DNA of 12,034 nucleotides, from the NCBI GenBank assembly GCA_049642725.1, contig JBARPC010000021.1, forward strand, positions 1 to 12,034, in the 5' to 3' direction. A model generated the notes under the pieces. It was not told the origin of the DNA. It worked only from the letters and a program-made list of their open reading frames with translations, and ran no database searches. This document shows positions 5,577 through 11,828 of the stretch, piece by piece. Origin of the DNA: JAGLYZ01 sp049642725 (GTDB lineage Bacteria > Patescibacteriota > Minisyncoccia > Minisyncoccales > JAGMDC01). The translations under genes and the position numbers were made by a program. Position 1 is the stretch's first letter. The number at the start of each line of letters is the position of its first letter.

Positions 5577-5965
5577 TGCCAAGAATAGCAGGGATAAATA
5601 TCCCGGAAAACAAACAAATAGAAATTGCTTTAACTTATATTTATGGAATAGGTCGTTCTTTGGCTAAAGAAATTTTAGCAGAGATAAAAATTGATTCTGA
5701 TATTCGTGCTTCCAAATTAAGCCAAGAGCAGGTTAACGCACTTAGAGAAGTTATTGAAAAGAAATATAAAATTGAGGGAGATCTTAGGCGCGAAAGAATT
5801 GTGGCTATAAAGCGCTTAAAAGACATTGGTTGTTTAAAGGGCATCCGTCATATTAAAAATTTACCAGTGAGAGGTCAAAGAACTAAAAGCAACACTAGGA
5901 CTGTTCGCGGCAATGTAAGAAAAACGGTTGGTAGCGGAAGAAAACCTGCTCCAACAGCAAAGTAA
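5576..5965 (+). CDS. rpsM: 30S ribosomal protein S13 (uS13)
   Basis: The 129-residue product starts MPRIAGINIPENKQIEIALT, the conserved N-terminus of uS13, so ATG 5576 is chosen over an in-frame ATG at 5516 whose extra residues come from the palindromic spacer. Seen: the helix-turn-helix-like GIGRSLAKEIL segment, RGIRHIKNLPVRGQ-like region (here LKGIRHIKNLPVRGQRTKSN), TRTVRGNVRKTVG and a basic C-terminal tail. S13 lies in the head of the small subunit and contacts tRNA and bridges to the large subunit. No Shine-Dalgarno sequence is visible; the start codon sits in a GGCATGCC palindrome. rpsK follows after 51 bases. Confidence 0.96.
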   Translation: MPRIAGINIPENKQIEIALTYIYGIGRSLAKEILAEIKIDSDIRASKLSQEQVNALREVIEKKYKIEGDLRRERIVAIKRLKDIGCLKGIRHIKNLPVRGQRTKSNTRTVRGNVRKTVGSGRKPAPTAK

Positions 5966-6016
5966 AAACAATTCCGAAAACAAAATTTTTAAAGTTCTCT
6001 CTGAAGTAAAAGCATT

Positions 6017-6469
6017 ATGGGTAAAAAACGTATTATTCAAAAAACAGAAAAAGAGTTGATTGAAGAAAAGGAAAAAGTAGATGCTGCTGTAAAAAAAGAT
6101 ACAAAGATTCAACCTTCCAAGAAAATAAACGAAGGCAGAGTTTGTATTTATTCTTCTTATAATAATACCATTATTACCCTAACTGATTTACAGGGAAATA
6201 TATTAAGTTGGGCAAGTGCGGGCAATATTGGTTTTAAGGGAACAAAAAAATCCACTCCTTTTGCTGCTTCAAAAGTAGCTGAAGCATTAATCCAACGGGC
6301 TCAAAAAATAGGAATAAAAAAAATTCAAATAATCGTAAAGGGTGTTGGCAGCGGAAGAGATTCAGCTATTAGAGCTTTGGCCAGTAAAGGTTTTGAAATT
6401 CTATCTATTGAGGATGTTACGCCTATACCCCATAATGGGTGCAGGCCTAAAAAGGCAAGGAGAGTATAA
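6017..6469 (+). CDS. rpsK: 30S ribosomal protein S11 (uS11) with N-terminal charged extension
   Basis: uS11 forms part of the small-subunit platform near the mRNA exit channel. Seen: the core from about residue 37, with GRVCIYSSYNNTIITLTD, the SAGNIGFKGTKKSTPFAA segment, VKGVGSGRDSAIRAL and the invariant C-terminus PHNGCRPKKARRV. The total of 150 residues exceeds the usual near-129 because of a Lys/Glu-rich N-terminal tail of about 36 residues. No internal Met precedes the core, so the extension looks genuine. A weak GAAG lies upstream of the ATG at 15 bases or so, too far to count as a good Shine-Dalgarno site. Confidence 0.96.
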   Translation: MGKKRIIQKTEKELIEEKEKVDAAVKKDTKIQPSKKINEGRVCIYSSYNNTIITLTDLQGNILSWASAGNIGFKGTKKSTPFAASKVAEALIQRAQKIGIKKIQIIVKGVGSGRDSAIRALASKGFEILSIEDVTPIPHNGCRPKKARRV

Positions 6470-6489
6470 TATTTTGATTTATAAGTTCT

Positions 6490-7116
6490 ATGCAAGGTAA
6501 TAAATGTAAAATTTGTAGAAGAGCTGGGGTCAAACTTTTTTTAAGAGGAGAGAGATGTTTTTCTACTAAATGCGCTATGATAAAAAGGCCTTATCCGCCT
6601 GGTAAAAGAATTAAAAAAAGAAAATCTCTTTCTGAATACGGTAAGGAATTAAAGGAAAAACAAAAACTTAAAAATTGGTATAATTTAAGCGAAGAACAAT
6701 TCAGCAAATACGTAAAAAAAGCATTGGGAAAAAGAGGAAAAGTAGAGGACGCTAGAACCTTTCTTATGAAAGAGTTAGAGAGTCGTTTTGACAATGTAAT
6801 TTTTAAATTAGGATGGGCTTCTTCTCGTTCTCAAGCTCGACAAATGGTTTCTCATCAACATTTTTTAGTTAATGGGAAAAAAATTAATATACCTTCTTAC
6901 AGATTAAAAAAAGGAGACAAGATTACTATTCATCCTTCTTCTATGAAATTAGATATTTTTCAGAAACTTCCTGCTGCTTTGAAAAAATATCAGTTTCCTT
7001 CTTGGCTAGAACTTAATTTAGAAAAGCTAGAAGGGAAAATTAAAGAAGAACCATTAATGGATGAGTCAGATTTTCCGGCCGAGATTTCTATAATCTTTGA
7101 GTATTATTCAAGATAA
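6490..7116 (+). CDS. rpsD: 30S ribosomal protein S4 (uS4), zinc-binding form
   Basis: uS4 is a primary 16S rRNA binder that nucleates small-subunit assembly. Seen in the 208 residues: an N-terminal zinc module with C6, C9, C23 and C28, close to the Thermus-type pattern including GVKLFLRGERC and the KRPYPPGKR turn; then the S4 RNA-binding domain from SRFDNVIFKLGWASSRSQAR to YRLKKGDKI; and the conserved C-terminus EYYSR. The N-terminus is about three residues shorter than the zinc form of Thermus. In E. coli S4 represses this operon by binding upstream of rpsM, which makes the structured rpmJ-rpsM spacer interesting. The spacer to rpoA is 80 bases and holds a long inverted repeat. Confidence 0.96.
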   Translation: MQGNKCKICRRAGVKLFLRGERCFSTKCAMIKRPYPPGKRIKKRKSLSEYGKELKEKQKLKNWYNLSEEQFSKYVKKALGKRGKVEDARTFLMKELESRFDNVIFKLGWASSRSQARQMVSHQHFLVNGKKINIPSYRLKKGDKITIHPSSMKLDIFQKLPAALKKYQFPSWLELNLEKLEGKIKEEPLMDESDFPAEISIIFEYYSR

Positions 7117-7120
7117 ATAG

Positions 7121-7191
7121 CATACTAACATTCAAACATACTAACATATTAACAAAATGTTAAAATGTTAAAATGTTTAGATGTTTAAATG
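7121..7191 (+). repeat. 71-base imperfect inverted repeat between rpsD and rpoA
   Basis: Two 34-base arms (7121-7154 and 7158-7191) flank a 3-base AAA loop. By hand pairing, 26 of 34 positions are Watson-Crick pairs and one is G-T. The left arm is built from TACTAACAT-like units and the right arm from AAATGTT-like units at a spacing of about 8 bases. No T-tract follows. The structure ends 5 bases before the likely rpoA ATG. Confidence 0.75.
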
Positions 7192-7196
7192 ATTTT

Positions 7197-8111
7197 ATGA
7201 TTTCTTTACCTGAAAAAATAAAAATTATTGAAAAGAAAGACAACTTAGCACGCTTTCAAATTGAAGCTCTTTATCCAGGTTACGGGGTTACTATTGGAAA
7301 TGGTTTAAGGAGAGTTTTACTTTCTTCTTTGCCTGGTGCTGCGGTTACTCAAGTGAAAATTAGAGGAATTTCTCATGAGTTCTCAACTATCCCTGGTGTT
7401 TTAGAAGATGTGGTTTCAATTTTATTAAATTTAAAACAATTAAGGTTTAAGATTTATAGTGACGAACCACAAAGAGCAACTCTTTCTATAAAAGGCGAAA
7501 AAAAAGTAAAAGGCTCTGATTTTAAATTGCCAGTTCAATTAGATTTAATAAATAAAGATGCTTTTATAGCTACTTTAACAGATAAGAAAGCAGAATTAGA
7601 AATGGAGATTTTGGTTGAGAAGGGATTTGGTTATGAACCAGTAGAGTGGAGAAAAAAAGAAAAGCTAGAAATAGGTGAGATTCCTCTTGATGCTATCTTT
7701 ACTCCGGTGAGGAAAGTTAGTTTTCATATAGAAAATGTCATGGTAGAAGAAAGGACAGATTTTGATTGCCTCAAAATAGAGATTGAAACAGATGGAACCA
7801 TTACTCCGGAACAAGCTTTATTTCAGGCATCTGAAATTTTAGTCAAACACTTTTCTTTACTTACAGATATTTTTAAAGAAAAAGAAAGACCAAAAGAGGT
7901 AAAAAAAGAAAAGAAAAGAGAGAAAGGCGCTGTAGAAGATTTAGGTTTTTCTACCCGAACCCTGAATGCTTTATCAAAAAATAATATTAAGACATTAGAG
8001 GCGATTTTAAGAAAGAACGACGAGCAAGTTTTAAAACTAGAAGGAATGGGTGAAACCGGGCTGAAAGAAATTAAAAAAGTTTTAAAGAAAAAAGGACTTG
8101 AATTAAAGTAA
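7197..8111 (+). CDS. rpoA: DNA-directed RNA polymerase subunit alpha
   Basis: The 304-residue alpha subunit dimerises to seed RNA polymerase assembly. Seen: N-terminal domain with GNGLRRVLLSSLPG (about 34-47) and ISHEFSTIPGVLEDV; conserved FTPVRKVSFHIENVMVEERTDFD; a Lys/Glu-rich linker (about 227-246); and the C-terminal helix-hairpin-helix domain (247-304) with FSTRTLNALSKNNI and LEGMGETGLKEIKKVL. Arg and Asn in that first segment match the UP-element-contacting residues of E. coli alpha, so DNA contact is probably kept. ATG 7197 gives MISLPEKI and fits the family start; ATG 7173 would translate part of the inverted repeat. rplQ begins one base after the stop. Confidence 0.96.
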   Translation: MISLPEKIKIIEKKDNLARFQIEALYPGYGVTIGNGLRRVLLSSLPGAAVTQVKIRGISHEFSTIPGVLEDVVSILLNLKQLRFKIYSDEPQRATLSIKGEKKVKGSDFKLPVQLDLINKDAFIATLTDKKAELEMEILVEKGFGYEPVEWRKKEKLEIGEIPLDAIFTPVRKVSFHIENVMVEERTDFDCLKIEIETDGTITPEQALFQASEILVKHFSLLTDIFKEKERPKEVKKEKKREKGAVEDLGFSTRTLNALSKNNIKTLEAILRKNDEQVLKLEGMGETGLKEIKKVLKKKGLELK

Positions 8112-8112
8112 T

Positions 8113-8463
8113 ATGAAAAAACAAAAAAAAGGACGAAAGTTTTCAAGACAAAGAGACCAGCGGAAAGCGCTCTTAAAATCACTAGCCAGCGCTCTTGTTT
8201 TGAATGAGAAAATAAAAACAACCGAAGCAAAAAGTAAAGAAGTTTCCAAGTTTGTTGAGAAAAATATTACTAAAGCAAAAAAAGGAACAATAACCGCAAG
8301 AAGATTATTAACTAAATTTTTTTCTCCTAAAATAGTTAAGAAACTTATAAATGATATTGGGCCAAGATATAAAAAGAGGAAAGGAGGGTATACCAGAATT
8401 ATTAAGCTGGGCTCAAGAAAATCAGATGGAGCAAGAATGGCGATAATAGAATTAGTGAAGTGA
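8113..8463 (+). CDS. rplQ: 50S ribosomal protein L17 (bL17)
   Basis: The 116-residue product keeps the bL17 landmarks: a basic N-terminus, QRKALLKSLASALVLNEKIKTT, INDIGPRYKKRKGGYTRI and the ending ARMAIIELVK. L17 sits near the peptide exit tunnel of the large subunit. It starts one base after the rpoA stop without a Shine-Dalgarno site, so it is probably translated by ribosomes finishing rpoA. It ends with TGA. Confidence 0.96.
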   Translation: MKKQKKGRKFSRQRDQRKALLKSLASALVLNEKIKTTEAKSKEVSKFVEKNITKAKKGTITARRLLTKFFSPKIVKKLINDIGPRYKKRKGGYTRIIKLGSRKSDGARMAIIELVK

Positions 8464-8477
8464 AAAGTTTTTAATTT

Positions 8478-8825
8478 ATGAAGAGAGATACTCATACAAT
8501 TGATGCTGATAGCAGGGTTCTTGGCAGATTAGCTGCCGAGATCGCAGTTTTTTTACGGGGTAAACACAAACCTGATTTTGTATATAATATAGATATGGGA
8601 GATTTTGTTGTTGTAAAAAATACTGATAAGATTAAATTTACAGGAAAAAAAATAGAGCAGAAAGTTTACTATCATCATAGTGGTTTTATGGGCGGTTTAA
8701 AAGAAACATCATTAAAAGATCTTTTTGAACAAAATCCTAGAGAAGTTTTAAAAAAAGCAGTTTTCGGAATGCTGCCTAAGAACAAGCTAAGGGCAAAGAC
8801 AATAAAACGTTTGAAAATAAAATAA
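8478..8825 (+). CDS. rplM: 50S ribosomal protein L13 (uL13), shortened at both ends
   Basis: uL13 is an early-assembly large-subunit protein. Seen: VLGRLAAEIAVFLRGKHKPDF, MGDFVVVKNTDKIKFTGKK, the VYYHHSGFMGG signature and VFGMLPKNKLRAKTIKRLKI. At 115 residues it lacks about 11 N-terminal and about 16 C-terminal residues compared with the 142-residue E. coli protein, keeping the RNA-binding core. No Shine-Dalgarno sequence precedes it; the spacer to rplQ is 14 bases, to rpsI 5 bases. Confidence 0.95.
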   Translation: MKRDTHTIDADSRVLGRLAAEIAVFLRGKHKPDFVYNIDMGDFVVVKNTDKIKFTGKKIEQKVYYHHSGFMGGLKETSLKDLFEQNPREVLKKAVFGMLPKNKLRAKTIKRLKIK

Positions 8826-8830
8826 TTTTT

Positions 8831-9349
8831 ATGCAAAAAAAGAAACCAAAAAAATATTCGCCATCCGCCAGCTTGCGGAGCGAAAAAAAAGAGAAGAAAA
8901 AAGAAGTAAAAAAGATAAAAAAAAGCGTCTCTAAGACAATTGAGAGGAAACCTGAAAAGGCCTCTTATATAGAAGCTGTTGGGAGAAGGAAAACATCAGT
9001 TGCTCGAGTGAGACTTTGGACAAAAGGCGGGAAAGAATTTTTTATTAACAATAAAGCATTAAAAGATTATTTTCCTGATTTTGAAACGCAAAAAATTGTT
9101 GCTGAAAGTTTAGATAAAATGAAAAGTGAGGATAAATTTAAGATTCAGGTTTTAGTAAAAGGCGGCGGTTTTCATTCCCAAGCTGAAGCAGTAAGACATG
9201 GGGTAGCGCGTGCCTTAGTTAAATTTAATTCGGATTTTAGAAAACGTTTAAAAAAAGCAGGCCATTTAACTAGGGATCCTCGTATGAGGGAAAGGAAGAA
9301 ATTCGGACTTAAACGAGCCCGCCGAGCTCCGCAGTGGAGAAAAAGATAA
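8831..9349 (+). CDS. rpsI: 30S ribosomal protein S9 (uS9) with N-terminal tail carrying a palindrome
   Basis: The uS9 core begins near residue 45 with YIEAVGRRKTSVARVRLW, continues through VLVKGGGFHSQAEAVRHGVARAL and DPRMRERKKFGLKRARRAPQ, and ends WRKR. The terminal Lys-Arg, which reaches the P-site tRNA, is kept, although the usual F-S before it reads W-R. The total of 172 residues includes about 44 extra N-terminal residues rich in Lys and Glu. Within that tail, S10-E18 (SPSASLRSE) differs in composition and is encoded by a 28-base palindrome. No alternative Met lies between the tail and the core, so the tail seems to be translated. It is the last ribosomal gene of the run. Confidence 0.95.
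   Translation: MQKKKPKKYSPSASLRSEKKEKKKEVKKIKKSVSKTIERKPEKASYIEAVGRRKTSVARVRLWTKGGKEFFINNKALKDYFPDFETQKIVAESLDKMKSEDKFKIQVLVKGGGFHSQAEAVRHGVARALVKFNSDFRKRLKKAGHLTRDPRMRERKKFGLKRARRAPQWRKR
8857..8884. repeat. Small palindromic element in frame inside rpsI
   Basis: TTCGC (8857-8861) pairs with GCGAA (8880-8884), and TCCGC (8864-8868) pairs with GCGGA (8875-8879), with a 2-base bulge and a CAGCTT loop. It is GC-rich within an A-rich stretch and encodes SPSASLRSE inside a poly-Lys/Glu tail, as expected for a short inserted palindrome. Confidence 0.6.
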
Positions 9350-9351
9350 AT

Positions 9352-10026
9352 ATGTTAACAGAAATAATAGATAAATTTTATTTGGAACAGCAAAGAAGCA
9401 GAGAACAGAATCACTTTTACATTACTGATGTGGGCAAGTGTCCTCGAGCAGTATTTTTTAAATTTAAAAATGTGCCTAGAGAAAAAATGGATGCCCGCAT
9501 TTTAAGAATATTTGAGCGCGGAGAGTCAATGCACGGAAACCTTATTAATACTTTGATTAGATTAGGAATCGTAGTAGCAGCGGAAATAAAAATCCCTGAA
9601 CAAGAAATAATTTCTGGCAGGGCAGATGTTATTCTTTCTTTAAATAACGAGCTTTATGTTTTAGATATTAAAAGTATGAATAGTATGATTTTTAGAAATT
9701 TAACTGAACCAAAACCAGAGAATTTGCAACAGGTTCAGCTTTATCTTCATTATTTTAAAATTAAAAAAGGGATATTACTTTATATTGACAAAGACCAGCA
9801 AAATATTAAAGAGTTTGTGTTTGATTATGATGAGAATCTTGTAAAATCTCTTTTACAAGGATTTGAATCTTTAAAAACAAAAATTGACAATAATCTTATT
9901 CCTTCAAAATTGGCAGAATGGCCAAATAATTGGCAATGCAGATATTGTCAGTTTAAAGATATTTGTTCAACAGCTGGAGATGGAGAGATTAATTGGAATG
10001 ATTTTAAAAAGAAGTTAGAGAAATAA
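9352..10026 (+). CDS. Cas4/RecB-like PD-(D/E)XK nuclease with probable Fe-S cluster
   Basis: The 224-residue product carries the motifs of the Cas4/RecB nuclease branch: H61 in a RGESMHGNL context, D92 in GRADVIL, D105-I-K107 (the D/E-x-K motif) and Q127xxxY131 (the QxxxY RecB motif). One Cys at 30 (GKCPRA) and three at 196, 199 and 205 (WQCRYCQFKDIC) match the four-Cys arrangement that holds a 4Fe-4S cluster in Cas4/AddB-type enzymes. A DNA exonuclease role is inferred. ATG 9352 follows the rpsI stop by 2 bases, so it is probably co-transcribed with the ribosomal operon; an in-frame GTG at 9334 would overlap rpsI and is not preferred. No CRISPR array or other cas gene is in the window, so a housekeeping DNA-repair role is more likely than spacer acquisition. 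Confidence 0.85.
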   Translation: MLTEIIDKFYLEQQRSREQNHFYITDVGKCPRAVFFKFKNVPREKMDARILRIFERGESMHGNLINTLIRLGIVVAAEIKIPEQEIISGRADVILSLNNELYVLDIKSMNSMIFRNLTEPKPENLQQVQLYLHYFKIKKGILLYIDKDQQNIKEFVFDYDENLVKSLLQGFESLKTKIDNNLIPSKLAEWPNNWQCRYCQFKDICSTAGDGEINWNDFKKKLEK

Positions 10027-11398
10027 AATTCAAAGAGTTTTTTTTAGTAAGAATATAAAGTTGTTTAAATTCGCTACTCCAATTGAATTTTTTGATTCCT
10101 GAATACAATTCATAGTTATTCATCTTGTCACGGTCATCGATTTCGATGACTTTTATTTTGCCCTCTAAGTTAAATATTAAATAATGAGAATTAAGCCAGG
10201 AAACATTATTGATTTTTTCTGAGAAACGATTAAGAAATTGTTTAGCCATTGCTTCTTTTTTTGGCTGCTCTTTTTGTTCTTCTAAAAACATGGTCCATAT
10301 TTCGTGTTCGTTAAAATAAAGAATTTTTTTACCATCAGGAGATATTTTAGTGTTTTTTATCGGTTCAAAGATTTTTTCAAAATCTTTTTTTTCTGGATTA
10401 AACAAGTACAAAATATTATTTTCTAAAATAAAAATAAATCCTTGTTCAACTTTTAATGTATATTTAATTTCTTTTTTTAAAGGGAAAGGAACATTATTGA
10501 TTTTTTCTTCAAACCCAAAAGATGAATTATTTTTAAAGATATAGCCGGATTTATCAATATAATAAATACTATTCTCTAAAATTTTGTAAGTTAATATTCC
10601 TTCTAAAACTAATTGAGAACTGTTCTCGGACAGTTCAAATTCAAATAGTTTTTCATTTTTGAAGAAAAATATTATATTTGGCTCTTGAGGGTGAAAATCA
10701 AGTTTTTCAATATCTGGTTCTGGGAGCAAAGAATCAAAAAAAATCAATTTATTTGGACTTTCAGTTAGATCTAAAATAAAGTGTTCCAATCGTTCTTTTA
10801 AACCAATCTTTAAAATTACTTTTTCCCCATTAGGAGAAATTTTGAGTTCTAATAGTTCTGGTTCTTTTTTAGAAATTTCTTTTTCGCTGATTAAATGGCT
10901 CTTAAGATTATTCTCTAAATTAAATATTTTTAAAGCCCATTCATCTTCTGATATTTCTTTTAAAATTACTTTTTCCTTAGATAAAATCCAAAAATCTTCT
11001 ACTTGTTGACTTAAAGTTTGAAGTTCTAAATTTTTGGGAATGAGGATAATATTTTTTGCTTCTATTACTTCTTTTTCTTTTACTTCTAAGTTTTTTTCCC
11101 AGATATTATAGCCCTCTTTTTCAACCCGAATATTATATTTTTTTGGCAATAGATTGTCAATATAGACAGAACCAAAAAAGAAACTTGTTTTTTCATTTAA
11201 TTTTCCGTCTAAAAATACCTCAGTATTTTTGGGTAGAACTTTTAAAAACAATCCACCAGTTTGGGTGATTTTTATTCCGCCGTCTGGCGAATTAAAATCA
11301 AAACGGTATCCCTGGGAATATAATATCAGAATAGGGGTAATCAAAAAAAACAAGGATATTAAAACACAAATTAAAATAGTTCTGGTTTTTTTAGACAT
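10004..11398 (-). CDS. PEGA-domain membrane protein with beta-propeller-like C-terminal region
   Basis: The 464-residue product has a short cytoplasmic N-terminus (MSKKTRT), one membrane helix (about 8-27), then an outside part. Residues about 47-116 match a PEGA domain: GGLFLKVLPKNTEVFLDGK, LLPKKYNIRVEKEGY and WEKNLEVKEKEV. The remainder is beta-rich with repeats such as LKISPNGEKVILK and TKISPDGKKILYF, which resemble TolB/WD-like propeller blades. PEGA proteins are usually surface proteins; the substrate or partner is unknown. Its 3' end overlaps the convergent nuclease gene by 23 bp, and no terminator is visible between them. Its promoter region contains a perfect hairpin just after the -10 box. 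Confidence 0.82.
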   Translation of the reverse strand: MSKKTRTILICVLISLFFLITPILILYSQGYRFDFNSPDGGIKITQTGGLFLKVLPKNTEVFLDGKLNEKTSFFFGSVYIDNLLPKKYNIRVEKEGYNIWEKNLEVKEKEVIEAKNIILIPKNLELQTLSQQVEDFWILSKEKVILKEISEDEWALKIFNLENNLKSHLISEKEISKKEPELLELKISPNGEKVILKIGLKERLEHFILDLTESPNKLIFFDSLLPEPDIEKLDFHPQEPNIIFFFKNEKLFEFELSENSSQLVLEGILTYKILENSIYYIDKSGYIFKNNSSFGFEEKINNVPFPLKKEIKYTLKVEQGFIFILENNILYLFNPEKKDFEKIFEPIKNTKISPDGKKILYFNEHEIWTMFLEEQKEQPKKEAMAKQFLNRFSEKINNVSWLNSHYLIFNLEGKIKVIEIDDRDKMNNYELYSGIKKFNWSSEFKQLYILTKKNSLNFISLTSF

Positions 11399-11406
11399 AA
11401 TTTTCT

Positions 11407-11438
11407 GAGATTGAACCTCCTACAGGAGGTTCAATCTC
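11407..11438. repeat. Perfect 14-bp hairpin in the leader of the PEGA gene
   Basis: GAGATTGAACCTCC (11407-11420) and its exact complement (11425-11438) flank a TACA loop. On the minus strand this falls between the -10 box and the ATG at 11398, and it contains GGAGG in the downstream arm, about 17 bases before the ATG, too far to act as a normal Shine-Dalgarno site. No T-tract exists on either side, so it is not an intrinsic terminator. Confidence 0.85.
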
Positions 11439-11439
11439 T

Positions 11440-11445
11440 ATTATA
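11440..11445 (-). promoter_or_regulatory. Probable -10 box of the PEGA gene
   Basis: TATAAT on the minus strand, with a poor -35 match at the 17-bp distance. The expected start is near 11433, which is inside the first arm of the hairpin, so the RNA would begin with about 10 bp of stem. The box lies back to back with the plus-strand promoter at 11454. Confidence 0.5.
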
Positions 11446-11453
11446 TCCCGGCA

Positions 11454-11482
11454 TTGACAAAAAGGAAAGAGTTTGCTATGCT
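11454..11482 (+). promoter_or_regulatory. Promoter of the right-end small-gene operon
   Basis: TTGACA (11454-11459), a 17-bp spacer (11460-11476) and TATGCT (11477-11482). The expected start near 11489 gives a leader of about 83 bases before the first gene, unlike the leaderless style of the housekeeping promoters in this window. Confidence 0.65.
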
Positions 11483-11494
11483 TTTAATTAGCGA

Positions 11495-11526
11495 GGGCTT
11501 GCTGTTTTATTTTTTATGGCAAGCCC
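11495..11526 (+). other. Hairpin in the leader of the right-end operon
   Basis: GGGCTTGC (11495-11502) and GCAAGCCC (11519-11526) form a perfect 8-bp GC-rich stem around a 16-base loop that is mostly T. It lies about 6 bases after the predicted transcription start and about 45 bases before the first ATG. It could stabilise the 5' end or act as a cis-regulatory element; no known riboswitch class is recognised. Confidence 0.5.
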
Positions 11527-11571
11527 GATGACCTGCACATTTAGAAGTAAATAAAGAAAGGTGAAGAAAAG

Positions 11572-11826
11572 ATGAAAGATGGAAATGGAAGCAAGGTAGG
11601 ATTTTTTGATGCAGTCGCAGGAGTGAAGAGAATAGTAAGAGAGACAGGCAGAGAAATACCATACTGCATTGCAAACAATGGACACAAGGCAGAGATTTGG
11701 GAAAACCCAGAGAACAGAGGCGGCACTATTGGGTTTGAACTCGGTAACCGTGGAGAAAGAGAGAGAATACTTGAAGACGCAGGGGAGATTTTCGCTTTCT
11801 TGGAGAATGGAAAGAGGATGAGATAA
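11572..11826 (+). CDS. Small protein of unknown function (first gene of right-end operon)
   Basis: I do not recognise this 84-residue protein. Seen: an N-terminal FFDAVAGVKRIVRETGREIPYCIANNG segment, a central Gly-rich GGTIGFELGNRGERERI and a charged C-terminus. No membrane helix or signal peptide is present; there is a single Cys. An AAAGGTG Shine-Dalgarno site (11557-11563) lies 8 bases before ATG 11572. Three sampled lines give about 42-50% GC, clearly above the neighbours, and the strand is purine-rich. Long minus-strand frames through it are a by-product of that purine bias. The next gene follows after 2 bases, as in a tight operon. Confidence 0.65.
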   Translation: MKDGNGSKVGFFDAVAGVKRIVRETGREIPYCIANNGHKAEIWENPENRGGTIGFELGNRGERERILEDAGEIFAFLENGKRMR

Positions 11827-11828
11827 AA

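Noticed and set aside
5319..5582. Minus-strand frame over rpmJ and the structured spacer
   Set aside because: It runs opposite rpmJ and through palindromes, has no plausible start signal, and its sequence reflects the GC-rich hairpins.
7823..8495. Minus-strand frames opposite rpoA, rplQ and rplM
   Set aside because: They are shadows of well-recognised genes on the plus strand.
9352..10026. Cas4-like nuclease as sign of a CRISPR-Cas locus
   Set aside because: No repeat-spacer array or other cas gene is in the window, and the gene is attached to a ribosomal operon.
11407..11438. Hairpin as a bidirectional intrinsic terminator
   Set aside because: There is no T-run on either side, and it lies downstream of a -10 box in the leader of the PEGA gene.
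11516..11554. 12-codon leader peptide before the right-end operon
   Set aside because: It has no ribosome-binding site and no notable codon run; its start lies in the hairpin loop.
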